Below, one piece after another: positions 13,402-24,212 of a stretch of 64,000 nt of DNA. The notes under the pieces were generated by a model. The model worked only from the letters and a program-made list of their open reading frames with translations, did not search any database and was not told where the DNA came from. Position numbers and translations under genes: made by a program. The DNA lies in the NCBI GenBank assembly GCA_014871385.1, contig CM026424.1, positions 11,565,115-11,629,114 on the forward strand. Direction: 5' to 3'. The stretch's first letter is position 1. The number at the start of each line of letters is the position of its first letter. The DNA is from Ceratodon purpureus. Its lineage: Eukaryota > Streptophyta > Bryopsida > Pseudoditrichales > Ditrichaceae.

Positions 13402-15657
13402 AAAGTAAATTTTGAATTTTTTATATATTTTAAAAAACAAACGAATATTTGCTCCGTGAATGGCAACACTACCATAGGTTACTAGCAGCTTGGGCACTGT
13501 TTTGCCTAGTAAATAAATAAAGTGCAAAAAAGTGGTTAGGCAATTAGAAGAATAATATTTCAAAGTTGGGCAGTTTTAACTTACACTTTGTAGAATACTT
13601 TTCAAAACCATCACATTCCACTACTAGTATCATAATTTAGTTAATTTTATTTGGGCAAAGAGGGTCAAGAATTTCTAGAAAATTTAGGTAGATTTGTAAT
13701 TAATTATTTTCTGCCTAAGCTGCTAGTAACCTACAGTACAATACCGCGATTTTTTAGTCAATGGCTTGTGGAACAAAGTTATAACTCTTTTTAAAAACAA
13801 TTTTGATTTTTGAGTCAAATGGTGAAAATTTTACTGCAAGAGAAGTAAAATACAACACCGCCGCAAACCGGGCAAGGCGAGCCTCACTGGTGAGAGCACC
13901 AGAACCAATTTTTAAAATTTTTGTTTCAGGAACTGAGTAGATACAGCTTCCTCTCACTCATCGGCAGGAGTTACCTCGCCTGGAGGAAGATAGACTTAGC
14001 CGCGCCGTAAATTTTGCCTTCTTTTTTCTAAACGTGACTTGCAATTCCTCAAATACCAATAGCAGGCTGCACAATGCGCCTTTCAACGGAACAATATTTT
14101 TCTCGTGCCAAAAAAAAAAAAGAAACAGCAACATATTAGAAAATGGGATGTTACTGTGAAACAGCCATTACTGCAAGGGAATAATCATATTGCCTTTCTG
14201 CACATAAATCATGGGATCTGGGTGGTCAATTCTTTGAACAAATGCCGTCTTTATTAAATTTGTTTAATTTTTTTTCCGATGTCATCTTGCTTGGAAGGTT
14301 TAAACTTAAAATTATTACAGTAGAGCCATTTGGAAACTCATCCATTTTCTCACATTCGATCTCTCTTTATTTTGTACCTCATTTATACTTATGAATAAAG
14401 TACATGATTAATGCCATGACGTTTGAATCACGTGACTGATATTGTGTACAATGCAACAATCAATATTGAAGTACCATAGCAAGTTTGTCCAGAAACAGTT
14501 CTAAAAAAATATAAAATATAAAAATTAGAAAATCATGAAGACAAAAAAATGGAAATAGAATAAATTAATTTCTGCAATATTTTGTTATTTCTAAGCCATT
14601 TAAGATCTGAATTTATACTGATTTTTTGCTAAATTTTTTTTTCTCAAGAAATTTGATTATTGAGAGGCACATCCTATAGTTTCAAAAAGAATAAATATTT
14701 ATTTGCCAAGTGGCAAACCTGCTATGGTGATACGGCAGTCAAATATGGTTGTGTTCATGCAGTATTAGTGGAGTTTCAATGTGGGCTTGGGTTGGCTGAA
14801 GAGTTTCTGAGGTTATACTAAGGTAGAGGCACCCATAGTAGACTGGGTCCCCATAACCGATTAGTAGACTTCTCCAATTCCGACAAGTTTTCAGATTTAA
14901 AATCTTGGGAGATCTAAAAAGAAATATCAAGCATGATTGGTAGAATGGGAATCATATGGAAATATTCTAGTAGTAGTATAGTAATCAAGTTTTGGTGTCA
15001 TGGTGGTCGGTTCTAAACTTCTAGGTGGGCCTACATATTGGTTATATGTATTACACAAAAAATGGCTTTAAAAATTTATAGTAAATCAAATATTGAAGTA
15101 AACATGAAATTTAAAGTTTCATTCATCCTTAAACCTATCCCTTCAAGAAAAAATCTGTCTCGACTTATACACCTCTAATATCAGTGGGAAATCTCTTAAC
15201 CGGTCGGTTTTAGGTGTCTCAACCTTATTGAGAGTCAGTGAACATCCTACTTATACTCTCTGCGACTTGACCTTACATATGGTTATACTCTTGCGTATAG
15301 GAGAAATGTGGTGCAACGGACGTTTCAGTCCAAGAGTGTAATAGGAAGCTTGTAACAGGCCATGAAGACTAGAAGAAACCTCAATGCTCACTTTTTTAAA
15401 ATCATAATGTGAATAAAGCCTATAAAATGATGATAAACCAAAAGCACTAATCATGTTGATACAAAATACAACTATACACCTTAAGTGCTCAATACATATT
15501 ATCTATACATAAAACATATATATTAACAATCTCCGACACCAGAGCTGCCATCTATCATCTGAAAATCATGAACTATACATGAAACTTGTGCCTGCCTTTT
15601 TCACAGGAGATCTTTGAAGTTTTTACCCCTTCGTCACGGATCCACGTATTTTAGTTG
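13402..15657. other. AT-rich intergenic DNA with repeat remnants
   Basis: No gene is recognised. The segment includes one copy of a 126-bp sequence (15345-15470) that recurs at 22817-22942, and otherwise low-complexity AT-rich sequence. Short frames here show no family features. Confidence 0.5.
15345..15470. repeat. Dispersed 126-bp direct repeat, copy 1
   Basis: GAAGCTTGTAACA(G/T)GCCATG through GTTGATACAAAATACAA is nearly identical to 22817-22942 (roughly half a dozen differences by eye) in the same orientation. The flanks diverge at once. It is probably a fragment of a transposon or LTR shared by both sites. Confidence 0.7.
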
Positions 15658-15876
15658 TACGAGCGTTTTTAGGAGCCACTTCCATTGGTTGGCTTTTTTC
15701 TTCCAAAAACCCTGAAATTTGATTTTGGACCCCCCGAAGGCTATTTTTGGTAATTTTGAACTCAAAAATGTGGCCTGTGGCCCCAAGTTACTCTAGGAGG
15801 TCACCCATAGGAATTTTAAAATAAAAAACCAAAAATTAAGGGCTCATCAAACTTGCCCCTCCAAAAAACGCTCGTA
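15658..15876. mobile_element. MITE with 16-bp terminal inverted repeats and TA ends
   Basis: CGAGCGTTTTTAGGAG at 15660-15675 pairs with CTCCAAAAAACGCTCG at 15859-15874 with one mismatch. TA flanks both ends (15658-15659, 15875-15876), as expected for a Tc1/mariner-type target duplication. The interior of about 185 bp has no ORF. A 10-bp direct repeat, CCTTCGTCAC, lies further out at 15628 and 15896 and could be coincidence or an older insertion footprint. Confidence 0.6.
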
Positions 15877-16251
15877 GGACTACATTACAGTAATGCCTTC
15901 GTCACACTAACCCCGAAGTCGAAGTAGACTGGTGGAGATAGTCTATGAACTCGCATTCTATAACTCAACGCTTCCACCCTGCCTTGACTGCCAAACAATA
16001 TTGTCTTAAAACTGGAAAAAGTTTCCATCTAACGATATATAATTTGCTTTTGTCGGTTCATCAAGCACAATGTGTGTGTCGATTAAATTATTTGGGATTC
16101 TGATGACTGTTTTTATTAAAGGAAACTGATTGGAATGTCGTGCACTTGGAAACGTAGCTCACATTCTTTAACATTTGGCAGATTTCACTCAACAGTGCGT
16201 ACATTGAGAATCTCCGAGCATGCAAACCAACGATTTTTTTTTGGTGAACAT

Positions 16252-16274
16252 GGTGTAGCGCGAGTGGCTACACC
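16252..16274. repeat. Perfect 8-bp hairpin next to a short poly(T)
   Basis: GGTGTAGC and GCTACACC pair perfectly around a 7-base loop. On the minus strand the hairpin is followed by ATGTTCACC and a run of A, the look of a small retroposed RNA 3' end. No full tRNA or snRNA can be drawn from it. Confidence 0.35.
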
Positions 16275-16480
16275 CACACCGGCATGGCACAGTCTGTGGC
16301 GACCAGTGACAAAACTTAAGTAAAATGAACATTAATCCTAGGTTTAAATACATGTACAGTAATGGCGAATTTTTTTTTACCTTAATCTTGTGAACAATGA
16401 TATTGACTGGCTCCTTTCTCCTTCGTCGTTCGCTCATGTGGTGATATTCTTCAGATTCTGCAGAGCTTGGATGGCGACTA

Positions 16481-16590
16481 ATTTTTTTTTTTTTTTTTCT
16501 ACCAAAAAATGCATTGACTGGAGGAATTGAACCTCGGCCAAGAAGGCCCTGCCAATTGCAGCAATCAATCCCCCCACCCCACACCTAGTT
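16481..16590 (-). repeat. Possible tRNA-derived SINE fragment with poly(A)
   Basis: On the minus strand a segment with a T-arm/B-box-like string GGTTCAATTCC (about 16526-16536) precedes ATGCATTTTTTGGTAG and a run of about 18 A (16481-16498 as T on the plus strand). The layout resembles the 3' half of a tRNA-related SINE. No A box or folded cloverleaf was found, so this is tentative. Confidence 0.3.
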
Positions 16591-16654
16591 AGTCACTTAA
16601 TTAAAATTCGCAAGCAACCAAAGCTTGCTAATATCATGGAAACAGAGGTTAGGA

Positions 16655-19027
16655 TTAGTTTTCTACACCCATTCGTTTCCGAGCCTCACTCCAATGTGAG
16701 ATTGCTGCTGAATAAGGGAAAGTTTCTTGGTTATACCAAGGCTGTGCGAAAATTTTCACACACGTATCCAGATGGCCACCCAAGCGGTTATGCAATTTTG
16801 ACTTTATAAAACCAAGGGTGGAAAAGGTCTGCTCATCCTCTACACTGCTGAGGAGTGAGCAGATGGCAATGTTACTAAGTTTAAAAAACTCGGATACTCT
16901 GCTCAACATGAGACCATTCTGGCCTATCTTCTCCCAGAGTTTTGTCATGGGATTCACATCTCGAGGTTCAGCCATAGCTGAGTTACAATTCGATTTCATG
17001 GTCAGCTTAAATAGAGAGGTCTGAATTTCCAGAGTCCGAGCATCAAGCGGGGCATCGTACTGGACCATTACAGGGTCGTCCTTTGTCCCTCTGTTCACAG
17101 ATTTGGCCACGCATTAGTGGTTCCGAATGGTCTTCATGTACAAAGGAAAAAACTCATCGCAGTTAGGCTGTAACCAGAATTGAGGGAAAACCACGGAGAA
17201 AGCATTCATGAGGTCAGAATCAGGGAACCTCTTGTCGAGCTCTGAAATGAGAACCTCAGCAGCATCCTGGCATTAGCCTTTGACTGAAGAGACCACTTCA
17301 TCGAAATCACCTCGGCTCACGGGGAGCTTCTTCCCCGATGTGGGACTCAGCTTATAAGCTGTGTAAGTGTGCTCAGAAATCCGGAATGACAGAGTCTCTG
17401 TGCCATCATTTAAATCCACGACCCACTCTTGTGAGATCGTCCACAACATCACAAAACTGCTGGAAGTGTTGCTTCTGGAAAGAAGAATCCGAATCAATGT
17501 ACATCATGTACAACTCTGCTTGGCAAATTTTTATGGCTGCCACATAGTTAGAGACATATACGTGAGTAGACTGGGCAAATTTCATCAAACAATTGACGGG
17601 TTCAAGCAAAGGCATGATACAGGGCAAGGCCAAGAGTGTGCCAATGTCACACAGTAAATCACAGTTGAGCCGAGCCGAGTCTCTTGCAGCAACTTGCTTG
17701 GCTGTAAGATCAGGCTCCTTAAGAGCCGCGTCCTCACACATTTTCACAATAAGAGTCTTGTACTCTCCCAATACTCTTCGAAGTGGATCAAGGAGCAAAA
17801 TCCACCAAGTCTTGACATTACGCAACATTTTCAGACCCTCTATTTCCATGAGGTCAGCAAGTTTCAGGAACTCAAGATGCTTCTTTGGAGAAGCAAAAAA
17901 ATAAGCATACATTGCTTGGCAAAGTGACTCCAACTTTACCACAATGGGCAAGTTCGAAATCGGTTGAACAGCAAGATTTGTTCTATATGCCATGCAATGC
18001 ACCCCCAACATATAAGGGCGTGTTTGTTCTTCAACTGTGTAGTGACTCCAGTTCAAGATCCCTGGGAAACCGAAACACCATCTGCTCCAAACGACACACA
18101 TCTCTCTGCAATCTGATCCACCTTAAGTCCTCCATGGTGTGACATCGCAATCAGTATAGCTTCCAAAACAGCCGAGGCTCCATTTCCTTCCACAAGACGC
18201 TGTAATGCCAACAAGATGGAGACTCTCCTAAATCCGACAACTATGTAAATATGAAGACTCAACCAGGACTGTTGATCAATGGTCGTTACCTCATCGGCTG
18301 AAAGTGAAAAAAATGGAGCATGAGCAATCAGTTTTTTGGCATGAGTTGAGAGAACAGCGGCCATGGAAACAGCCATCTCCCAGCTACAAAACCCTGACCA
18401 ATGTTTACATAGCATGTCCGGGACATGCAGCTGCGCAAGAAGGCCCTGCATGTTCTCATAGTCGGCCATTGGCCTTCCATTAGAGAGCACTGAGAACAGT
18501 GTGCGAAATTGCACCAGTTTTTTTTTTTTTTTTTTTCTCTTACAGCACCTTCGACCACCTTCTGGACAATTGCCTCAGAGCCGACCCTTGCAAAATGAAT
18601 TTGCTCATTCTTTACGTGCTGGCACGTAGAGAGAAAGTAGTGCTGGCCCTTGCTGATTTTCCCGAAACCAACCAGCGCCTTTCGTCTCCCAGCATGTTTC
18701 CACAAAGAATCGAGTTTCGGCACCAACAACTTGTCACGACCTTCAACGTCGGAACAGATCTTGCAACGAACTTGACAGACATGACCATCGTTCCCAATCA
18801 CTGCTTCAGCCCAGGGCATTTTTGCAGCCCAACTGTCCTGAAAATGCCTATTAAACTCATAGCTTCGGCGTCTACGACGTGCTGCCTCGAAGACAGGCGA
18901 TGCCACAACAGGGTCCAGCTCGTTGCAATCGGAGTCTGAACTCTGTGTAGGAGCAGCTTTGCCCACCGTCCCTACAAAGACGTTCTCAGCAGAGGACTCC
19001 GTCCCTAAACCTCCCCCAAATCCAACC
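16655..19027 (-). pseudogene. hAT-like transposase, broken
   Basis: Minus-strand fragments run in order from an N-terminal Cys/His patch (CKIC ... LWKHAGRRKA, BED-finger-like) through a central core (HAPFFSLSADEVT; GADGVSVSQG; PYMLGVHCMAYRTNLAVQP) to a C-terminal dimerisation-like segment (DEQTFSTLGFIKSKLHNRL). The frame is broken by a poly(A) tract at 18519-18538 (as T on +), a stop at 18053-18055 with a shift just beyond, a shift near 17406, and in-frame stops at 17273-17275 and about 17113. The upstream frame opens near 19027 but has no ATG. Order and motifs match plant hAT proteins of the BED/ZNF862-like type. Terminal repeats were not located. It is dead as it stands. Confidence 0.75.
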
Positions 19028-19925
19028 CATCAAAACCAAATGCAAGCGCCCTAGACTCGGTCTCAATTTGCTCACACAATTCACTCAACCTACAGCCCCC
19101 TTCAAATCCCTAGCTCAAGGCACCCAGATTGTCAAAACCCACTCGCCCCGCATAAAGGAACTTCGACATTGAGGCTTGGACCAGCGCCATCGGAACACAA
19201 CCCCCCAAACCGAAGCAAAACCCACAGCACCAATGCAGCAAAATCAGCGCACCCCAACACCACAATTCACAGAATGGCAGAGACAAAAAAGATGAATAAC
19301 CGAGAACAAAGCAATGTGTGATTCGAAACTCTCTGCGTCTCTGCATTTGAAGTCCGAAGTCGAACTGCGCCATCGAAGTAGCAATGCAGAAAAATCCAAC
19401 TAAATCGCAGAAACAACAAACCAGAATTGGGAAAAGCCTATGCATGGCCTCTGGCGAGCGCCGGCATTGCAGAGGAAGAAAATGGCGAAGGGAGCTCAAA
19501 ATGGAATGAGAAGGAGGTGGCGAGCATTCTGTATTTGTGAGAGGAGAAGGCGAAGATTGGGGGAGACGACATCGTGGGTGGCGACTCAGATTAGACATAC
19601 TAGAGGTTTTGTGGCAATTGGCCCCCCCACTCATGCCATGCAGGTGGCGAGGTGATCCAGCGCCCATGTCCGTGGTGGGCAAATCCCCCCCCCTCCAAAT
19701 CCGTGCATTTTCAAAGGGTCACGATCGCCATCATGAATTAGAGGTAGGCAGTTGGCGAAAATTTGCTCACTTCTCAAACGCTGGTGCAAACTGCGGATTT
19801 TGTCGAAAGTAGGCACCTATTTGGATCATGTTGACATGTGCAATATGGCAATGCAAGGCAAGCGGCTACAATGGACATCTGCAAAGTAAGCGCTCTCAGC
19901 AAATAATGAGAGCGGTGCTGTCCCC
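19028..19925. other. Intergenic, no supported gene
   Basis: This fairly GC-rich stretch lies upstream of the transposase relic. Several overlapping frames are open on both strands without family motifs, which fits base composition rather than coding. It may include the 5' part of the hAT element. Confidence 0.4.
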
Positions 19926-20270
19926 TCAGCAAAGAAGTTGATATGGGCTCTCTATTTCTCCAAATGTAAGGCGCTTAGAGGGATTCTGATGCCAACATCT
20001 GGTCACCCAAGGCCTTGATTCACTGCGGGGTATGACTTGTTCATTGAGTCTAAATTCTTTCACTTCACGTGGAATTGATCTTACCAAGATTTCATAGCAG
20101 GGCACCCCGTAACTGTACACACATGATGCTTTGTTGTCAAACTCAGGTGTGAAGGCTCCCATCCAGTTGCTGCCTCTTGTCACCAGGGAATATCTCTAGT
20201 GCCTCTTGTATGATGTCTCCAGAATCCGAACTGAGAACTCATAGTCTGCTATAGAGCAATTGCAGTTACC
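19926..20270 (-). pseudogene. Protein kinase C-lobe fragment
   Basis: The minus strand encodes a recognisable subdomain VIII-XI remnant: GSNWMGAFTPEFDNKA (from a GSxWMAPEVxxNKADVYSYG-type segment), VYSYGVPCYEIL, then RCWHQNPSKRLTFGEI. The APE is degraded to TPE with a disturbed WMAP, and the DVYSYG Asp is lost. The catalytic loop and N-lobe are absent, and an upstream reading to about 20270 is in another frame. It is a decayed tyrosine-kinase-like (TKL) kinase copy. Confidence 0.65.
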
Positions 20271-21356
20271 ATGGAATGAATCAAGATAATGAAATGGACT
20301 ATTAATCTCGTGGCCACCACACACAAAATGATGCTGCAAGCATAAACTCTACTGATCGAAGTTAAGAGAATATATGTAGAGACTCCAAGTTAATGAACGC
20401 AGGATTGAAGGAACAGTTACAGAATAGTAGAAGGAGAGCACCATAAAGTGGACCACAAAGTGCAAAATGTGACCACCAACAAGTGAATATGAAGTGTGCT
20501 GTTTTTTAAGGCTCAGAGCTGATTTTGAGCATTTTGGTGTAGTTTTTGAGCATTTTAGTCACTTTCTAGGGTGTCATAAGGTATCTTATATACATCTTCA
20601 TAAAAAGAACATCTTCAATTGAAACTTAATTTGACCACTAGTTCTAATTCATGAAAATGAACTTTTCCAAAGTCTTAATTTCTTCATTTGGAGCCATCTA
20701 TTGTCTTTAGAGGATGTTTTTTTCAATTTGAAAAACAATGTTCGGTGAAAAAAAACGCACAAAAAGTACCGCGGAAGTGACCCTCTTAAAAAGTATCCTT
20801 GCGGTACTTTTGGAACCCTAAACCAATCAATGAGTATATTAATTGACTATTTTAGAATACTTCTTAAACATATAGAGTGCACCGCGAAATTAAAAGTGAT
20901 TTCGGACAAAACCCTAAACCGTTATGTTCAATTTTCCAAATGACGACCATTCACTTTGTCTGACTTTGACATCTCCGTTTTCCATTGTAAACTCAATATC
21001 TTTTCTCGCAGCTTTGGGAAGTTGAAGAAGATCAAGTCTACTTTCCGTATCCCAAACTTAATTTTGCATCAACATAACGTAAATCCCACTTTCTCTAGTC
21101 TTTACAGAAGGGGCTGAAATTGGAAAAAAGATAAGCACTTTTGTGGTTCACTTTATTGTGCTTCCCCCAAGTAAGAGAATAGTAACAGGAGTTGAGGGCA
21201 ACATTCAACACATTCTAAGTTACAATCACATTCAGTTACTACTTTTCAAAACTGCAAGTCTTTCATTGCCCGAGCAATTTGGAGCATGCACCGTCTCGTG
21301 TCATACCTCTACAGGTCTTCCAAGTAAGTATGAGAAGTAGGATGGACCTATGTTGT
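20271..21356. other. Intergenic, nothing recognised
   Basis: I saw no gene, RNA or ordered repeat here; the sequence is AT-rich. Confidence 0.45.
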
Positions 21357-21800
21357 TCAATCCAAGAGGAATTGAACAATATCCTCTAATATGGATTCAT
21401 TCTCTACGTTTTCAAGCTCTTCCAGTGGCTCATGTTCATTCAAGATCTCTACAATGCCTCGCGGTGGAGTTGACATTGCTCGTCCGAAAGTTGATGGTGC
21501 TCGTCTCGAAGTTGATCTTGCTCCCACCAAAGTTGATGTCCCTCGTCCCAAATAAAGTTGAACTAACTCTTTCATGACTTGCAATCCCTTAGCTTGAAGC
21601 CGATTTTTCTCTTCAGAGAGTAGCTTTCTCTCTTCATCATTAGAAGATATGATGATCTCCTCTTCTGCTCTTCCTATCATCACTCTTACTTGTCTAATTT
21701 GTTCTTTCTTTCTTTCTCTCTCTTCATTTATGCTAATTAGCTCATCTTCTTTTCTATTTATTCTCTCCATCAAGTGCTGGTACCTTCCACCGTCATCCAT
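21357..21800 (-). CDS. Unknown 147-residue coiled-coil protein
   Basis: An uninterrupted frame from ATG 21800 to TGA 21357-21359. Residues about 10-90 are strongly charged with heptad-like spacing (ERINRKEDELISINEERERK; DEERKLLSEEKNRLQAK), predicting a coiled coil. Residues about 92-120 hold degenerate repeats, G(R/A)xxST-like (GRGTSTLVGARSTSRRAP). The tail is acidic (EPLEELENVENESILED). I recognise no family. It sits among repeats near a dead transposase and a dead kinase, so it could be a transposon accessory ORF or a young lineage gene. No intron is needed, and no promoter was identified. Confidence 0.4.
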   Translation of the reverse strand: MDDGGRYQHLMERINRKEDELISINEERERKKEQIRQVRVMIGRAEEEIIISSNDEERKLLSEEKNRLQAKGLQVMKELVQLYLGRGTSTLVGARSTSRRAPSTFGRAMSTPPRGIVEILNEHEPLEELENVENESILEDIVQFLLD

Positions 21801-22816
21801 TCTTCTCCACAACTCAATTCAATAGGCAATGAACGATGAGAGCCCGATCCAAAGGACACAACCTCTCAAAACCTTCAGGATCAATAGGAAGTAAACAAAG
21901 TCACCACCTATCAAATCCTAGATCTCTCCAAATCCAACTTCAAATTCTATTGCCTCTTTACCACAGTAGATTACTTCCACGATGAGAATGCAATTTTGGA
22001 CATGTGCAATGCCGAGAGACCTGGAAGATGGCACCATAAACCTCCACCTACTTCAACATCACCATAGAAAAGACACGTAAAAACAAGTGCAATAGCTTGA
22101 GACACAAAACTCTCAAAAATTGAAGTGGTCCACACTGAATGAAAACAAAACAAGGAACCCTAATGATCCTTCTACAACTTTCTCACAAAATCTCACAATA
22201 CTTCACAATAATTAATTACCAATCAAAAAGTGAGGTGAAGAACTTAACTTATCTACTAAATAGCCTCTAGATACAATCATAGACCATCAATATGTTCGTC
22301 TGAGCTCACCACTCAACCATAGAAAATAAAAGAGAGCTTCTACCTTCTCATTGAAGAGTCTTATATCCTAAGTTTCTTCACCATAAGAATAAGTAGTATC
22401 TTTTTACTTTTTTTACTTTTATTTCAAAATTAGATCAAATCCATAGATCTTTAACTCCAATGCAATTCATCTAAACTTATTTAAGTCGAGAGTGGTCTAA
22501 TTTCAATGTGTCACTAATGTGGAGTTGTCTAATTTGAGTGTACATCTTTTGTATTTTGGAATCCTCAACTTCAGCTTCAATTGTGGATTGTTTTCTTCTT
22601 TTCATCCTTTACTTGAAAGATTTATTCATCCAACAAATATCTTTAATGTAGTACAAATCCAAATTGCCTATAGCCATAGGATTTCCAAAGAAACAAGAAG
22701 ATTTTTCTAGATTTTATTATTATGTTTTTATTTAGAAATAAGTTTCAAAATATATTCCAAGAAACACTAAAAATAAGATTCTTCTTTCTTTATATACACA
22801 AAACAACTTTTAACGA

Positions 22817-22942
22817 GAAGCTTGTAACATGCCATGAAGAACAGAAGAAACCTCAATGCTCACTTTTTAAAAATCATAATGTGAATAAAGCCTATAAAAT
22901 GATAGTAAACCAAAAGCACTAATCATGTTGATACAAAATACA
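22817..22942. repeat. Dispersed 126-bp direct repeat, copy 2
   Basis: Second copy of the sequence at 15345-15470, same orientation, with a few substitutions and one or two indels. It points to a repeat family with more members outside the window. Confidence 0.7.
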
Positions 22943-23423
22943 ATAATGTTAATATGAGAGGTGAGAATGTTTTAGAAATCAATTGTGACTTCTTCCTTTT
23001 TTTTCCTTTTTTTTTGAAAACTGTCGAATTTAGTTTAAGATTGGATTTTTAAAGTTATTTTTTAAGGCATTTCTTCAAGTGCCTACAACACATGGCTTTT
23101 TGTATCATTGATTTGACTTATGAGAATGCAATGAATCAAAGCTTCCTACATTCATGAAACCTACACAATATGATTCCATTCTTTGATTTTTTGAAAAAAT
23201 AATTTGAGAATTTTTTAGTCTTGTCTATTTTGCCTTGATTCGGACTGAAATTTAAAAAACCTCATAACTTTCTCAATAGTTATCAAAATTTGATGAGAAT
23301 TGTCTTCTTTGAAATATTTTATAAATATTTACCTTCATCAAAAAATCCAAGAAGAGAAAATAATTATTGAGGTAATAAGAACCTGCCCAAAATCTGGAAA
23401 GGACTGTTTTGGTCATCTCAGTC

Positions 23424-23447
23424 CTTTAGGGGTTAATTAGGGGTTAA
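23424..23447. repeat. TIR-family right end, doubled
   Basis: CTTTAGGGGTTAA at 23424-23436 is followed at once by TTAGGGGTTAA at 23437-23447. This is the right terminus of the TTAACCCCTAAAG family in two steps. Upstream sequence (23260-23400) resembles family interior (ATAACTTTCTCAATAG; ACCTGCCCAAAATCTG). The left end could not be placed. Confidence 0.45.
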
Positions 23448-24212
23448 GATCTATTTAGATCATACATACTTTTTTCATCACAAATCATTACAGTTTTTAA
23501 AGATTTCCAAGGCTTTGAAAATTGAGGTCATCAAATTTTTGAACTTATTGTTACTTTGGATGTTTTGGCCATAGTATTTTTGAAAAAAAAGAATTATTAA
23601 GCCGTGTTGTATATGCATGACCAACAGTATAGGGCGATTTCAGTGTATTACCGAGAAGTGAAAGGAGTAAACAGCATGTACGAAGGCACTGTCAAGCTTG
23701 TAATGAAGAGTGCTACATTCTTTCCTTCGGGAGGAAGGATCCTCGTGACGCCCTCTACTTCACCAAATGACTGATATGAGGGGGCTTCTTAACTAGTTCT
23801 AGGAGTAATCGGTACTTTGTGGGAGCTTAGACTCAGACGGTTGAATGTAGTTGTCTCCTTGATCACATGTGCGTCTGAGTTGGCCTTTCATTACCGTATC
23901 CATACGAATCTCCTACAGCTAGTTAAAAAACCACCATTAGGCCCCAATGCATTTCTCTCTCCATTTGCAGCTGATTTTTTACAGGTCTACTTCCTATGGT
24001 TTGAGATTGATTCAGTACAGACAAATGTAAGGCATTTTTGAGCTATTCTAGGCCTTTTACCAACAATTCCTTCTGTTTAGAAGGACATATATATTTGTGT
24101 ACATCGTGATTCATTTTTGCTCGAATCTGCCATTCGCTGGGAGCACAAGTCAGGGTGGATGCCTCTGGTATCGACTTTCTTGGTACAGAATGCCCTGGTT
24201 AGCAGAACGAGA

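Larger units (their letters stand above)
21801..24212. other. AT-rich intergenic DNA and COBRA 3' flank
   Basis: Apart from the repeats listed separately (22817-22942 and 23424-23447) no gene is recognised. The last few hundred bases before 24213 should hold the 3' UTR of the minus-strand COBRA gene. Confidence 0.45.

Noticed and set aside
20816..20930. Two CCCTAAACC strings, telomere-like
   Set aside because: Isolated single units, not a tandem array; not an interstitial telomere.
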